DNA of 64,000 bases. Source: Bacteroides ndongoniae. GTDB taxonomy: Bacteria > Bacteroidota > Bacteroidia > Bacteroidales > Bacteroidaceae. This document shows positions 9,658-18,063 of the stretch, in pieces. Numbering within the stretch: position 1 is the first letter of the stretch; each line of letters begins with the position of its first letter. Made by a program: the position numbers and the translations under genes. The notes under the pieces were generated by a model. That model had not been told where the DNA came from and searched no databases. It saw only the letters and a list, made by a program, of their open reading frames with translations. Location of the stretch: positions 1,287,664 through 1,351,663 of the forward strand of contig NZ_FNVV01000014.1 of NCBI RefSeq assembly GCF_900108345.1, given 5' to 3'.

Positions 9658-9665
9658 TACTTTTG
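9658..9665 (+). promoter_or_regulatory. -7 element upstream of gap
   Basis: TACTTTTG matches TAnnTTTG. It leaves an 80-nt leader before the gap ATG at 9748. No exact TTTG was found at the -33 position. Confidence 0.5.
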
Positions 9666-9747
9666 CACCGCAATTCGGAAAGAATTGTCTGGATAAACTC
9701 GAAAGTTTATTTTTAAACATTATAAAACCCTTAAAAGTTTAAACAAA

Positions 9748-10758
9748 ATGATTAAAGTAGGTATTAATGGATTCGGACGTATCGGACGTTTCGTATTCCG
9801 CGCAGCTCAAAAAAGAAACGATATCCAAATCGTTGGTATTAACGACCTTTGCCCGGTAGATTACTTGGCTTACATGCTGAAGTATGATACAATGCACGGT
9901 CAATTTGACGGTACAATCGAAGCTGATGTTGAAAACAGCAAGCTGATTGTAAACGGCAAAGAAATCCGCGTTACAGCTGAAAAGAACCCTGCTGACTTGA
10001 AATGGGATGCTGTAGGTGCTGAATACGTAGTAGAATCTACAGGTCTGTTCCTGACTAAAGAAAAAGCTCAAGCTCACATCGAAGCTGGTGCAAAATATGT
10101 AGTTATGTCTGCTCCTTCTAAGGATGACACTCCGATGTTCGTATGCGGTGTTAACGAAAAGACTTACGTTAAAGGTACTCAATTCGTATCTAACGCTTCT
10201 TGTACTACTAACTGTTTGGCTCCTATCGCTAAGGTTCTGAACGACAAATGGGGTATCACTGATGGTTTGATGACTACAGTTCACTCTACAACTGCTACTC
10301 AAAAGACTGTTGACGGTCCTTCTATGAAGGATTGGAGAGGTGGTCGTGCTGCTTCTGGCAACATCATCCCGTCTTCTACTGGTGCTGCTAAGGCTGTAGG
10401 TAAAGTTATCCCGACTCTGAACGGCAAACTGACTGGTATGTCAATGCGTGTTCCGACTTTGGATGTATCTGTAGTTGACTTGACTGTAAACTTGGCTAAG
10501 CCTGCTACTTACGCTGAAATCTGCGCTGCTATGAAGGAAGCTTCTGAAGGCGAACTGAAGGGTATCCTGGGTTACACTGAAGATGCAGTTGTTTCTTCTG
10601 ACTTCTTGGGTGACACTCACACTTCTATCTTCGATGCTAAGGCTGGTATCGCTTTGACTGATACTTTCGTTAAGGTTGTATCTTGGTACGACAACGAAAT
10701 CGGTTACTCTAACAAAGTTCTCGATCTGATCGCTCACATGGCATCTGTAAACTGCTAA
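9748..10758 (+). CDS. gap: Glyceraldehyde-3-phosphate dehydrogenase
   Basis: Glycolytic/gluconeogenic oxidation of glyceraldehyde 3-phosphate with NAD+ and phosphate. 336 residues, full length. The N-terminal Rossmann motif is GINGFGRIGR. The catalytic Cys152 is in SNASCTTNCLAP, and WYDNEIGYSNKVLDL closes the protein. Codon use differs from the neighbours (strong preference for GCT, TCT, ACT, GGT and AAC), as expected for a very highly expressed gene. A strong terminator follows 24 nt downstream. Confidence 0.97.
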   Translation: MIKVGINGFGRIGRFVFRAAQKRNDIQIVGINDLCPVDYLAYMLKYDTMHGQFDGTIEADVENSKLIVNGKEIRVTAEKNPADLKWDAVGAEYVVESTGLFLTKEKAQAHIEAGAKYVVMSAPSKDDTPMFVCGVNEKTYVKGTQFVSNASCTTNCLAPIAKVLNDKWGITDGLMTTVHSTTATQKTVDGPSMKDWRGGRAASGNIIPSSTGAAKAVGKVIPTLNGKLTGMSMRVPTLDVSVVDLTVNLAKPATYAEICAAMKEASEGELKGILGYTEDAVVSSDFLGDTHTSIFDAKAGIALTDTFVKVVSWYDNEIGYSNKVLDLIAHMASVNC

Positions 10759-10782
10759 TTGACAGTAAAAAACATCAATATG

Positions 10783-10816
10783 TAGGCGACTTCTTCGGAA
10801 GTCGCCTATTTTTTTT
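10783..10816 (+). terminator. Rho-independent terminator of gap
   Basis: Perfect 11-bp stem (10783-10793 with 10798-10808), a TTCG tetraloop, then eight T residues (10809-10816). Confidence 0.92.
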
Positions 10817-10900
10817 CCAAAAACTCTTCTTCTTTGCCCGACATTCTCCTATAATTACCGAAAAATGAACGCGTAAAAACGGAACAACTAGAGCTTTATA

Positions 10901-10969
10901 GTGCAACAGTTACTGCACTCACAGTGCAATAGTAAGTGCACTCGCAGTGCAGTAGGCAGTGCACTCATG
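10901..10969. repeat. Three tandem 23-bp units, each self-complementary
   Basis: Units at 10901-10923, 10924-10946 and 10947-10969 share the frame gtgca...tgcactc. The first and last parts of each unit are inverted copies (gtgca / tgcac), so each unit can fold. It lies in the gene-free stretch between the gap terminator and the convergent sulfatase gene. Function unknown. Confidence 0.75.
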
Positions 10970-11072
10970 CGGCATAAGTTATTCGGGAAAAAAATCGTAT
11001 CTCCTTTATTGCCCAGAGCTGTTTCAGAGCACCATACATTCCAACCTACCGCTTCAAACACAATCATAATAA

Positions 11073-11154
11073 AACCCATCCGAAATCTTACATACTATTC
11101 TGAATGAGCAAATATCAGGCATTCAAAAAAAATACGAAAGATTCCGGATGGGTT
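11073..11154. repeat. 17-bp inverted repeat with 48-nt loop
   Basis: Arms 11073-11089 and 11138-11154 are complementary with one mismatch. A smaller inverted pair (gaatg / cattc) lies in the loop. It sits about 75 nt beyond the stop of the minus-strand sulfatase gene, so it may act in 3'-end formation. A remnant of a small mobile repeat is an alternative. Otherwise the 10817-11229 stretch holds no convincing gene. Confidence 0.55.
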
Positions 11155-11229
11155 ACATTACGTTAAGCCGACATACAAGCTCCGGTGTATATTTCAGCTG
11201 TCTTACGCCCCAAGGAAAGACTCCTTTCC

Positions 11230-12786
11230 TTACAGCTCGTCCGGCCACGGACAAGGTTCCCCACTATTCTTAAAGGTAGGACGCTGGGCATCGACCTTGC
11301 GCAGATACTCACCCAGTTCCTTGGACAGACGGCGTACGATGTCGGGATGCTGAGCAGCCACGTCGTTCTTCTCACCGATGTCTTCGGGAATGTTGAACAA
11401 TTCCTTCTTACCCGTTTCATAATAGTAAACCAACTTCCAGTCATCCTTGCGGATGGCACAGTCCAAATTGATGCCCGGTCCATCGTTACCCCAGATATTG
11501 GGGAAATTCCATACCAATGCACGGCCTTTCGAGGGGTCGCCCGTTCCTTTCAGCAAGGGCATGAAGCTGACACCGTCCAGCGGAGCAACTGTCTTGTAGT
11601 CCTTTACTCCGGCCATTTCGAGCAGGGTCGGATAAAAGTCTTCAATCATGAGGTACTTGTCGCAACGTGTATCGGGCTTCACCACACCCGGCCAGCTAAC
11701 AATCATCGGCTCGCGGATGCCGCCTTCATACAAAGAACCTTTACCGCTGTTCAACGGATAGTTCTGCGTATGTATTTCACCGTCTCTCCATTCCGGTTCA
11801 GCAGCCAAACCACCGTTATCGCTCATAAAGATGACGACAGTATTGTCTGCCTCGCCGTTCTTCTCCAGCCAGTCCATCAGGTCACCCAGACTTTTGTCCA
11901 TTCCCTCAATAAGCGAAGCGTATGCGGCTTCCTTGTCCGTCAGTCCCTTACGGACGTATTTTGGGAAAAAACGCATATCCTTGTCAATAGGGATATGGAT
12001 GGCATAATGGGACATGTACAAATAGAATGGCTGGTTATACTTCTTGGCCTTGTCCAACGCCTTGATGGCTTCACGCGTCAGGGCTTCGGTAGCAAAGACA
12101 CCCGTACCCCAGTAATTCTCCAGTCCGGGAATGGACATCAGCGAATAGGCCTTGCCGTCGCGCGTATGTCCGTAGTTCCGTTCGCTCAGGTAAGTGGCCA
12201 GTCCTCCGGCGGCATGACCGGCGATGTTCACCTCGAATCCCCAATGGGTAGGATTCTCTCCCGGAGTGTCAATGGACCCCCAATGTGCCTTGCCGCAATG
12301 AATGGTGTGATAACCACTCTGGCGGAGCAGTTCCACAAAGGAGGTGCCTACGTAAGTATTATTCACCCCTTCCACCTGACTGACACCGTTATAGTTCCAA
12401 TCGGGCAATTCCACCGTCTCACTCTTGCGGTCGGTCTGCTTGTCACGTTCCAATGTCCAGTTAGTCACCCGGTGACGGGCATTGTTGGCGCCCGTAATCA
12501 AGCTGCAACGGGTAGCCGAACTGATATTACAAGCGTATGCCTGCGTAAACATCATCCCCTGTTTGGCAAGCCGTTCCATGTTCGGTGTTTCGTACGCCTC
12601 GTTGTAGTGTGTCTTTTGTGTCCAGAAAGGCAAAGAAGTGTCTTGCCATCCCATATCGTCCACCATAAACAGGATGATGTTGGGGCGTTTCTGTTTTTCT
12701 GCCGTCCGGTTCCCTGTTGTCCCCCATCCGTTTACCACAGGAGCCAAAGGGGTCAGAGAAAATGCTGTCAACAAGAATCTGTTCAT
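11230..12786 (-). CDS. Family S1 sulfatase, serine-type, PUL member
   Basis: Removes sulfate esters from glycans. 518 residues with an N-terminal signal sequence (about 1-20), so exported. The metal-binding start of the fold is VDDMGW (Asp43/Asp44). The sequon to be turned into formylglycine reads SSATR at 89-93, with Ser89 the modified residue and Ala in place of the commoner Pro. Serine-type enzymes need the radical-SAM maturase anSME, which is not in this window. GKAHWGS and FMSDNGG are further family motifs. It ends the minus-strand PUL block, about 120 nt after the fucosidase gene. The sulfate position it attacks cannot be called. Confidence 0.88.
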   Translation of the reverse strand: MNRFLLTAFSLTPLAPVVNGWGTTGNRTAEKQKRPNIILFMVDDMGWQDTSLPFWTQKTHYNEAYETPNMERLAKQGMMFTQAYACNISSATRCSLITGANNARHRVTNWTLERDKQTDRKSETVELPDWNYNGVSQVEGVNNTYVGTSFVELLRQSGYHTIHCGKAHWGSIDTPGENPTHWGFEVNIAGHAAGGLATYLSERNYGHTRDGKAYSLMSIPGLENYWGTGVFATEALTREAIKALDKAKKYNQPFYLYMSHYAIHIPIDKDMRFFPKYVRKGLTDKEAAYASLIEGMDKSLGDLMDWLEKNGEADNTVVIFMSDNGGLAAEPEWRDGEIHTQNYPLNSGKGSLYEGGIREPMIVSWPGVVKPDTRCDKYLMIEDFYPTLLEMAGVKDYKTVAPLDGVSFMPLLKGTGDPSKGRALVWNFPNIWGNDGPGINLDCAIRKDDWKLVYYYETGKKELFNIPEDIGEKNDVAAQHPDIVRRLSKELGEYLRKVDAQRPTFKNSGEPCPWPDEL

Positions 12787-12909
12787 AATTTATATAGTGA
12801 TTAAAGGTTAGTAATCTTTTGTGACTGGTCGCCAACAGTTAGCGGTGAACAGGTGCAGTCAGCATCCATGCGGAATGACAGTCTGCCACTGACCGCCTGC
12901 CAGTTCCGT

Positions 12910-14292
12910 TCAATTAGAATAGATACTGAAATCCCTGATTTGCGGAGTGTCGGTACACTGCTCCACCACCAAACGGAAGGCAGAAGCCTCCACCGGCTCG
13001 AAGCTCTCGATGCGTTTGTGTCCCACCGAAGTACCCTTGGCCACAGTTACCCACTTCCCGCCAACTCGGGCTTCCACCCGATAGGCACGGATGCGTTCCC
13101 CTTGGCTGATATCTTCCTGCAAGATATAATAGTTAGCCGTCTGACTGTCCTTCAAATTCAGCAAAAGTTTTTTGGCCTTACCAGAAGTTTGTACCAGCGG
13201 CGTACCGAAGCGGCGGTCTATCTCCTCCCCCCATTCTTTCAACCGCTTCACATCGCCTTCGGGCAGCAAGCCGTCCGGATTGGGTGTAAGGCCTACAATC
13301 AGGGTGGCATTACGTCCCACCGACTTCTCATACATGTCCATCAGGTTCTCCAGCGGATAGACGGCCTTGTCGTCATCACCCGGTTCCCAGAACCATTCGT
13401 GACGGCCGTTGTAGCCGCGCAGAGGGGTATCAGCCATGGCAGGCACCCAATATGCGCCGTTTTCGTCACCATGTGCCAGCAGTTCATTATGATTTCTTAC
13501 ACCTTCGTTCGCATTGCTGTGACTGTAGGGATAAGGGAAAGCAGACCAGCAGGGATAACCTACCGTCCCACTCTCCGAACCTCCCCAACGGAAATCCGCA
13601 CGGTTCACATTATGGTAGAACAGACATTCCGGCTGATACTTGGCCACAATAGGTTCCACATCGGGCCCCAATCCTTTCGGATCGTCGGCTCCTCCATCAA
13701 ACCAAATCATGAACAAGTCGCCATAACGGGTACACAATTCCGTCACCATCTTCTCGCAAAGGCGCTTGTACCATGCCTGGCGGTTACGGGCAAACTCTCC
13801 GTCGCCTTCCGCCTTGAAATTATGGATGCCCAACAATGAATTCCAACGAATACCGATGTAGATACCCGGCTGAATGCCGTACTTACGGCAGGAATTCACA
13901 AAGTCACGTACTACGTCGCCTTTGCCGTCGCGCCATTTCACAGCCTTCAGACAGTAAGGATTCACATCACTCTGCCACAAACCAAATCCAGTCTCATGGG
14001 TAGCGGTCAACACAGCAAACTTGGCGCCGGCTGCCTTGGCCGCCTCAATCCACTGGTCCGTATCTAGTTGGGTAGGATTGAAGATATTATAATCCTCTAT
14101 GGGATTGATGCGGTTGTTGCCCTGTCCATATACCAGTCCGTCGAACACATGCAGGTCATAATGGAACACGACACCCATCTCCGCTTCATGCCACTTCAAC
14201 TGGTGAGGGGCAGGCACAGGTTGAGGATTTGTCTGCGAATGGACTGACAAGACCAACAACAAGCTACTAAACAAACCTATAATTCTTTTCAT
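12910..14292 (-). CDS. GH29 alpha-L-fucosidase
   Basis: Exo-acting fucosidase. The Met giving MKRIIGLFSSLLLVLSVHSQ is chosen as start because it begins a normal signal peptide; a 13-residue upstream extension to 14331 is possible but would bury it. The TIM barrel covers about 30-330 with the nucleophile Asp199 in MIWFDGGAD. HETGFGLW and GIQPGIYIGIRWNS are family blocks. The C-terminal beta domain (about 340-460) resembles the GH29 carbohydrate-binding domain. It lies between two sulfatase genes, suggesting combined attack on a fucosylated and sulfated glycan such as mucin O-glycan. Linkage specificity is not readable. Confidence 0.9.
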   Translation of the reverse strand: MKRIIGLFSSLLLVLSVHSQTNPQPVPAPHQLKWHEAEMGVVFHYDLHVFDGLVYGQGNNRINPIEDYNIFNPTQLDTDQWIEAAKAAGAKFAVLTATHETGFGLWQSDVNPYCLKAVKWRDGKGDVVRDFVNSCRKYGIQPGIYIGIRWNSLLGIHNFKAEGDGEFARNRQAWYKRLCEKMVTELCTRYGDLFMIWFDGGADDPKGLGPDVEPIVAKYQPECLFYHNVNRADFRWGGSESGTVGYPCWSAFPYPYSHSNANEGVRNHNELLAHGDENGAYWVPAMADTPLRGYNGRHEWFWEPGDDDKAVYPLENLMDMYEKSVGRNATLIVGLTPNPDGLLPEGDVKRLKEWGEEIDRRFGTPLVQTSGKAKKLLLNLKDSQTANYYILQEDISQGERIRAYRVEARVGGKWVTVAKGTSVGHKRIESFEPVEASAFRLVVEQCTDTPQIRDFSIYSN

Positions 14293-14336
14293 AATCATTC
14301 TTTTTTCTATCAAATCTATATATTTACTCATACCTA

Positions 14337-15911
14337 TTATTCTTTGCCGCTTTGGTCTTCATTCAGTTCCTTGTAATACTTGATTCTTTCATGCCAAGGC
14401 TTGTCCTCCAGCGGAAACACCTTATGGCTTTCAGCCCAAGCATTCCACTCGCCTTCCAGTGTCTTCACTTTCTCCGGATAGCGGGCAGACAAATCCTCCT
14501 GTTCAAACGGGTCTGTATCCAGATTTATCAATTCCCAGGGAGAATTCCGGTCATTGCGCACCAGCTTCCAGTTATCCGAAATGACGGCACAAGAGCTCTG
14601 ATGCTCAAAATATAAAGTACGTTTCTGCAACTCACCGTTCTTTATGGCCGGCAACAGGCTTATGCCGGGCAGGTCGGCATGTCCGAACTTCCCGGACGGA
14701 TAAACGCCCGAAGCCAGGTCGACGCAAGTAGGCAGCAGGTCGATGACATGAGCCGGCTGATTGCAATATCCGCCTTTCACCTTGTTCCTAGCAGCATCGC
14801 CATAGGCCAGGATAAAGGGCGTACTGGTACCTCCCTGATAGCACCACTGCTTGTAACTGCGGTAAGGCGTGTTGGACAAATCTGCCATCAGTTGCCCCAG
14901 ATAGCCGCCTTCCAGTGTGGAACCGTTGTCGCTCAGGAACATAAAGACAGTATTATCCAGATTCCCCTTTTCACGGAAAGCATCAATAATCCGCCCTATT
15001 CCATCGTCCATAATCTCAATCATGGCTGCATAGGTAGCCATGTCTTCAATCCATTTCTGCCGTTGTTCTTCCGTCAAATCTTCCCACGCGGGACGCTTGC
15101 CTCTGAATTCCTTGTTGTAAACCGGCAGTTCCATGTCCGACGGCACAAGTCCCATGGCTTTCTGCTTTTCAAACCGTTGTTTCCGCAATACGTCATAGCC
15201 CACCTTATAACGGTCTCTGCACTTCTCCACCCTATCGGCCGGTGCCTGAAGCGGAAGGTGCGGTGCATAGTAGGCGACATACAGGAACATCGGCACGTCT
15301 GCCCGATGCCTGCTCACAAAACTTGCAGCCGAATCCGATAAAGCCGTCGTATAATAATAATCATCCGGATACTCCGGCACCAGCGTCATATCATTGTAGA
15401 GCGGTTTGGGTTTGTAATAACTTCCCCCACCCGTCAGACAACCATAATAACGATCGAATCCCCGCTGAACCGGGAAGCTTCCATTGGGCGTATAAAAGGC
15501 ACCGTCTACCGTCACATGCCACTTTCCGCACATATAAGTTCCATATCCGTTGGCCTTCATCACTTCTGCAACGGTGGGATATTCTTTCGCTATCTGCCCT
15601 CTGTATCCGGGACGGTGTTCATCCACTGCCGTCATCCATCCCATACCGACCTGATGCTGGTAACGTCCGGTCAGCAAGGAAGCACGGGTGGGACAACTTC
15701 TTCCCGTATTCTTGAACTGAGTGAAGCGCACACCTTCACGCGCCAGACTGTCCAAATGAGGAGTCTGTATCTCACTCCCGTAACATCCGATGTCCGAAAA
15801 TCCCATATCATCACAAAGAATCAACACTATATTGGGAGAAGAATTCGACTGAGCCGTTATAGAAGCTGCACACAAAGAAAATGCGCAAGAAACATACATA
15901 AACCTATTCAT
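14337..15911 (-). CDS. Family S1 sulfatase (arylsulfatase A-like), serine-type
   Basis: Second sulfatase of the locus, 524 residues with a signal peptide (about 1-20). LILCDDMGFSDIGCYG holds the metal-binding Asp34/Asp35. The maturation sequon is SCPTR at 72-76, Ser72 being the residue converted to formylglycine. GKWHV and FLSDNGST follow in order. It belongs to a different S1 subgroup from the 11230-12786 enzyme, since the two share only the core motifs, so they probably act on different sulfate positions. The fucosidase gene starts 45 nt downstream, so the two are likely cotranscribed. Confidence 0.9.
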   Translation of the reverse strand: MNRFMYVSCAFSLCAASITAQSNSSPNIVLILCDDMGFSDIGCYGSEIQTPHLDSLAREGVRFTQFKNTGRSCPTRASLLTGRYQHQVGMGWMTAVDEHRPGYRGQIAKEYPTVAEVMKANGYGTYMCGKWHVTVDGAFYTPNGSFPVQRGFDRYYGCLTGGGSYYKPKPLYNDMTLVPEYPDDYYYTTALSDSAASFVSRHRADVPMFLYVAYYAPHLPLQAPADRVEKCRDRYKVGYDVLRKQRFEKQKAMGLVPSDMELPVYNKEFRGKRPAWEDLTEEQRQKWIEDMATYAAMIEIMDDGIGRIIDAFREKGNLDNTVFMFLSDNGSTLEGGYLGQLMADLSNTPYRSYKQWCYQGGTSTPFILAYGDAARNKVKGGYCNQPAHVIDLLPTCVDLASGVYPSGKFGHADLPGISLLPAIKNGELQKRTLYFEHQSSCAVISDNWKLVRNDRNSPWELINLDTDPFEQEDLSARYPEKVKTLEGEWNAWAESHKVFPLEDKPWHERIKYYKELNEDQSGKE

Positions 15912-16011
15912 AACAACTATACTTTAAGAGAAATCAAAGTTACTTACACCTAATATTTCTCAACCCTTAATAAGGGCAAGTTTAAGCAAGCACAAATAGA
16001 AATATTTATAT

Positions 16012-16062
16012 CAAAAAAGGTGTACCAAAAATAAAAAATAAGCTTTAATCCCTGGTACACCT
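16012..16062 (-). terminator. Terminator downstream of susD-like gene
   Basis: A 10-bp perfect inverted repeat (16018-16027 with 16053-16062) is followed on the minus strand by a T-run (plus-strand A-run 16012-16017). It lies 31 nt past the SusD stop. It suggests partial uncoupling of susCD from the downstream sulfatase/fucosidase genes. Confidence 0.65.
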
Positions 16063-16092
16063 AACTTATAAATTATTCAAAAAAATCTGTTT

Positions 16093-18042
16093 TTACTGAA
16101 TGGCATAAGCACCGGCTTCAATAGGCCAACCTGGATTCTGATAAACTACGGACGTCGAAACATCTCCACCTTCTTCGGGAGTTGACAGACGAAATACATC
16201 ATAAGAAATCGGAGACAAATAATTGGCCGTTTCAAAGCAATAACCATTATTCTTGATTACATAATCGTTCTTGCCCTGCGGACGCAAATACTTGCTGACA
16301 GATGCATCATTGGGTGCCGTATATGTCTGTTTACAAGCCTCACATGCTGCTTCAAATTCAGTATGGAACTCATCCCAATAGTTCATACCTTCCACCCAAT
16401 AGTTCTGCATCATGTCCAAAGCACGCCAACGATACAAATCTGCCTTACGCATACCTTCAGCAATGAACTCGCTGCGACGTTCACGACGGATGTTATAGAG
16501 CGTAGCATCTACAAGCTGAGTACCGGAATAGCGTGCCAGGTCGATTTCCTTTGTCAAATCAGTGGCAGCAATGGTCTTCTTGTAGTCAGTGTCAACACCG
16601 GCACGGCTGCGCAAAGCTTTCCAATACTTGTCAAGAGTAGCATCCTCCAATGTATTATATCTCAAGTAATAAGCTTCAATATAGTTCAGATAGGCCTCTG
16701 CAGCACGGAAAATAGGTAAAGCCAAAGGATATGCATTATTATAAACTACATCATTGTCTATCCAACCTTTGCGGGGAATATAACCGGTACTGGTCACACG
16801 GATACCACCGGCAGCAGCCGTCAAGCCCGGAAGTTGAAACATGATATCCTCGCCGTTGAAAGTCATAATCTTATCACCGGGCTTTCCAACAGAAGTCACC
16901 AAACGCAGATCGCGGTCGGTCATTGTGCTCACCAGACTCTTGTCACCTTGATAATTGGACCCTGTAGCATAGATGGGCAAACCATTGCTCATCAAATAGC
17001 TGTCGACCAGTGAACGAGTAAAACCAGTACCATCACCATGGACAAAGACAAATGTTCCTTCTTCCGTTTTAATGGATCCATAACCGTGAGTGGCTCCAAC
17101 CACCTGATTCTGTACCTTGGCATCCTCACTGTACATACGCCACAACAGGACTTCACTACGTTGATTTGAAAGATCTGTCTTGTTGTACAAACCGGCATAA
17201 TCGTCCATCAAAGTTGACTCATCACCTACCAATTTGGCTGATTCGATTGCCTGATCCAGGAAGAATTTGATTTCAGCATTCATATCGGTATTGAAAGAGG
17301 CAGCATCACCCGGCCATCCCGGTCCGCCCGGAACACGTGCCGTACCTGCATGGTACTTCTCCCACGTAGCTTCGTACAAAGCGACACGCGACTTGAACAA
17401 CAAGGCGCATTCACGGTTCAAACGATGGGCTGTAAAACTATTTGACTTGGGGAACAGACGCTCAATGGCTTTATCCAAATCTGACAAGATGAAACGGGCT
17501 ACCTCATTACGAGGCTTACGCTTGTTGGCTTCCACGTTAGCAGCATAGTCACCGTCGGTCAAAACCTCGGTCACGATGGGAAAGTCGCCGTAAGTCTTCA
17601 ACAAGCTGAAGTAAACATAAGCACGGAAAAAATACATCTCGCCGATGTAATGCTTCACATTACCATCATTGCTCAGCGTACCGTTCTCAAGATTCTCGGC
17701 GGTGCGCTGCAGGAAAAGATTGCAAGTACGAATGGTACTGAAACTGCCATAGCTACCGCTGGAAGGTACCTGAACGCGCTGCGGCAGGAAGTTGTCCACT
17801 TGGCCGACAGCTGTCATGTCGTCACTATTGTTATCTGTCGTAAAATATCCGAAGGTACCTGTACCCGTACCGTGGTCGGGCAGCAGACCATACATGTTGT
17901 TACAATACGGTTCCAGCTGATTTTCGGCGGTAAAGAAGTTACCGTCCACATTGTCCGAAATAGGGGTTTTATCCAAAAAGTCTGCGCAGGAAGTACCCAT
18001 CAGCAAGGCTGCAGAAAATAAGAATATATATTTCAATTTCAT
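16093..18042 (-). CDS. SusD/RagB-family outer-membrane glycan-binding lipoprotein
   Basis: 649 residues. Lipoprotein signal with Cys19 (LLMGTSC) followed by ADFLDKTP, the classic SusD N-terminus. Tetratricopeptide-like helices (RAYVYFSLLKTYGDFPIV, AEAYLNYIEAYYLRYNTLEDATLDKYWKALRSRAG) and the C-terminal RRERRSEFIAEGMRKADLYRWRALD block are diagnostic. It forms the lid over the SusC transporter and captures glycan at the cell surface. Its gene follows the susC-like gene after 21 nt. Confidence 0.95.
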   Translation of the reverse strand: MKLKYIFLFSAALLMGTSCADFLDKTPISDNVDGNFFTAENQLEPYCNNMYGLLPDHGTGTGTFGYFTTDNNSDDMTAVGQVDNFLPQRVQVPSSGSYGSFSTIRTCNLFLQRTAENLENGTLSNDGNVKHYIGEMYFFRAYVYFSLLKTYGDFPIVTEVLTDGDYAANVEANKRKPRNEVARFILSDLDKAIERLFPKSNSFTAHRLNRECALLFKSRVALYEATWEKYHAGTARVPGGPGWPGDAASFNTDMNAEIKFFLDQAIESAKLVGDESTLMDDYAGLYNKTDLSNQRSEVLLWRMYSEDAKVQNQVVGATHGYGSIKTEEGTFVFVHGDGTGFTRSLVDSYLMSNGLPIYATGSNYQGDKSLVSTMTDRDLRLVTSVGKPGDKIMTFNGEDIMFQLPGLTAAAGGIRVTSTGYIPRKGWIDNDVVYNNAYPLALPIFRAAEAYLNYIEAYYLRYNTLEDATLDKYWKALRSRAGVDTDYKKTIAATDLTKEIDLARYSGTQLVDATLYNIRRERRSEFIAEGMRKADLYRWRALDMMQNYWVEGMNYWDEFHTEFEAACEACKQTYTAPNDASVSKYLRPQGKNDYVIKNNGYCFETANYLSPISYDVFRLSTPEEGGDVSTSVVYQNPGWPIEAGAYAIQ

Positions 18043-18063
18043 AATTATAAATGCTTTTATAGG

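Noticed and set aside
11185..12804. 539-codon plus-strand reading frame opposite the sulfatase gene
   Set aside because: It is the antisense of a clear sulfatase gene; the product has no recognisable motif. Long antisense frames are common in GC-balanced genes here.
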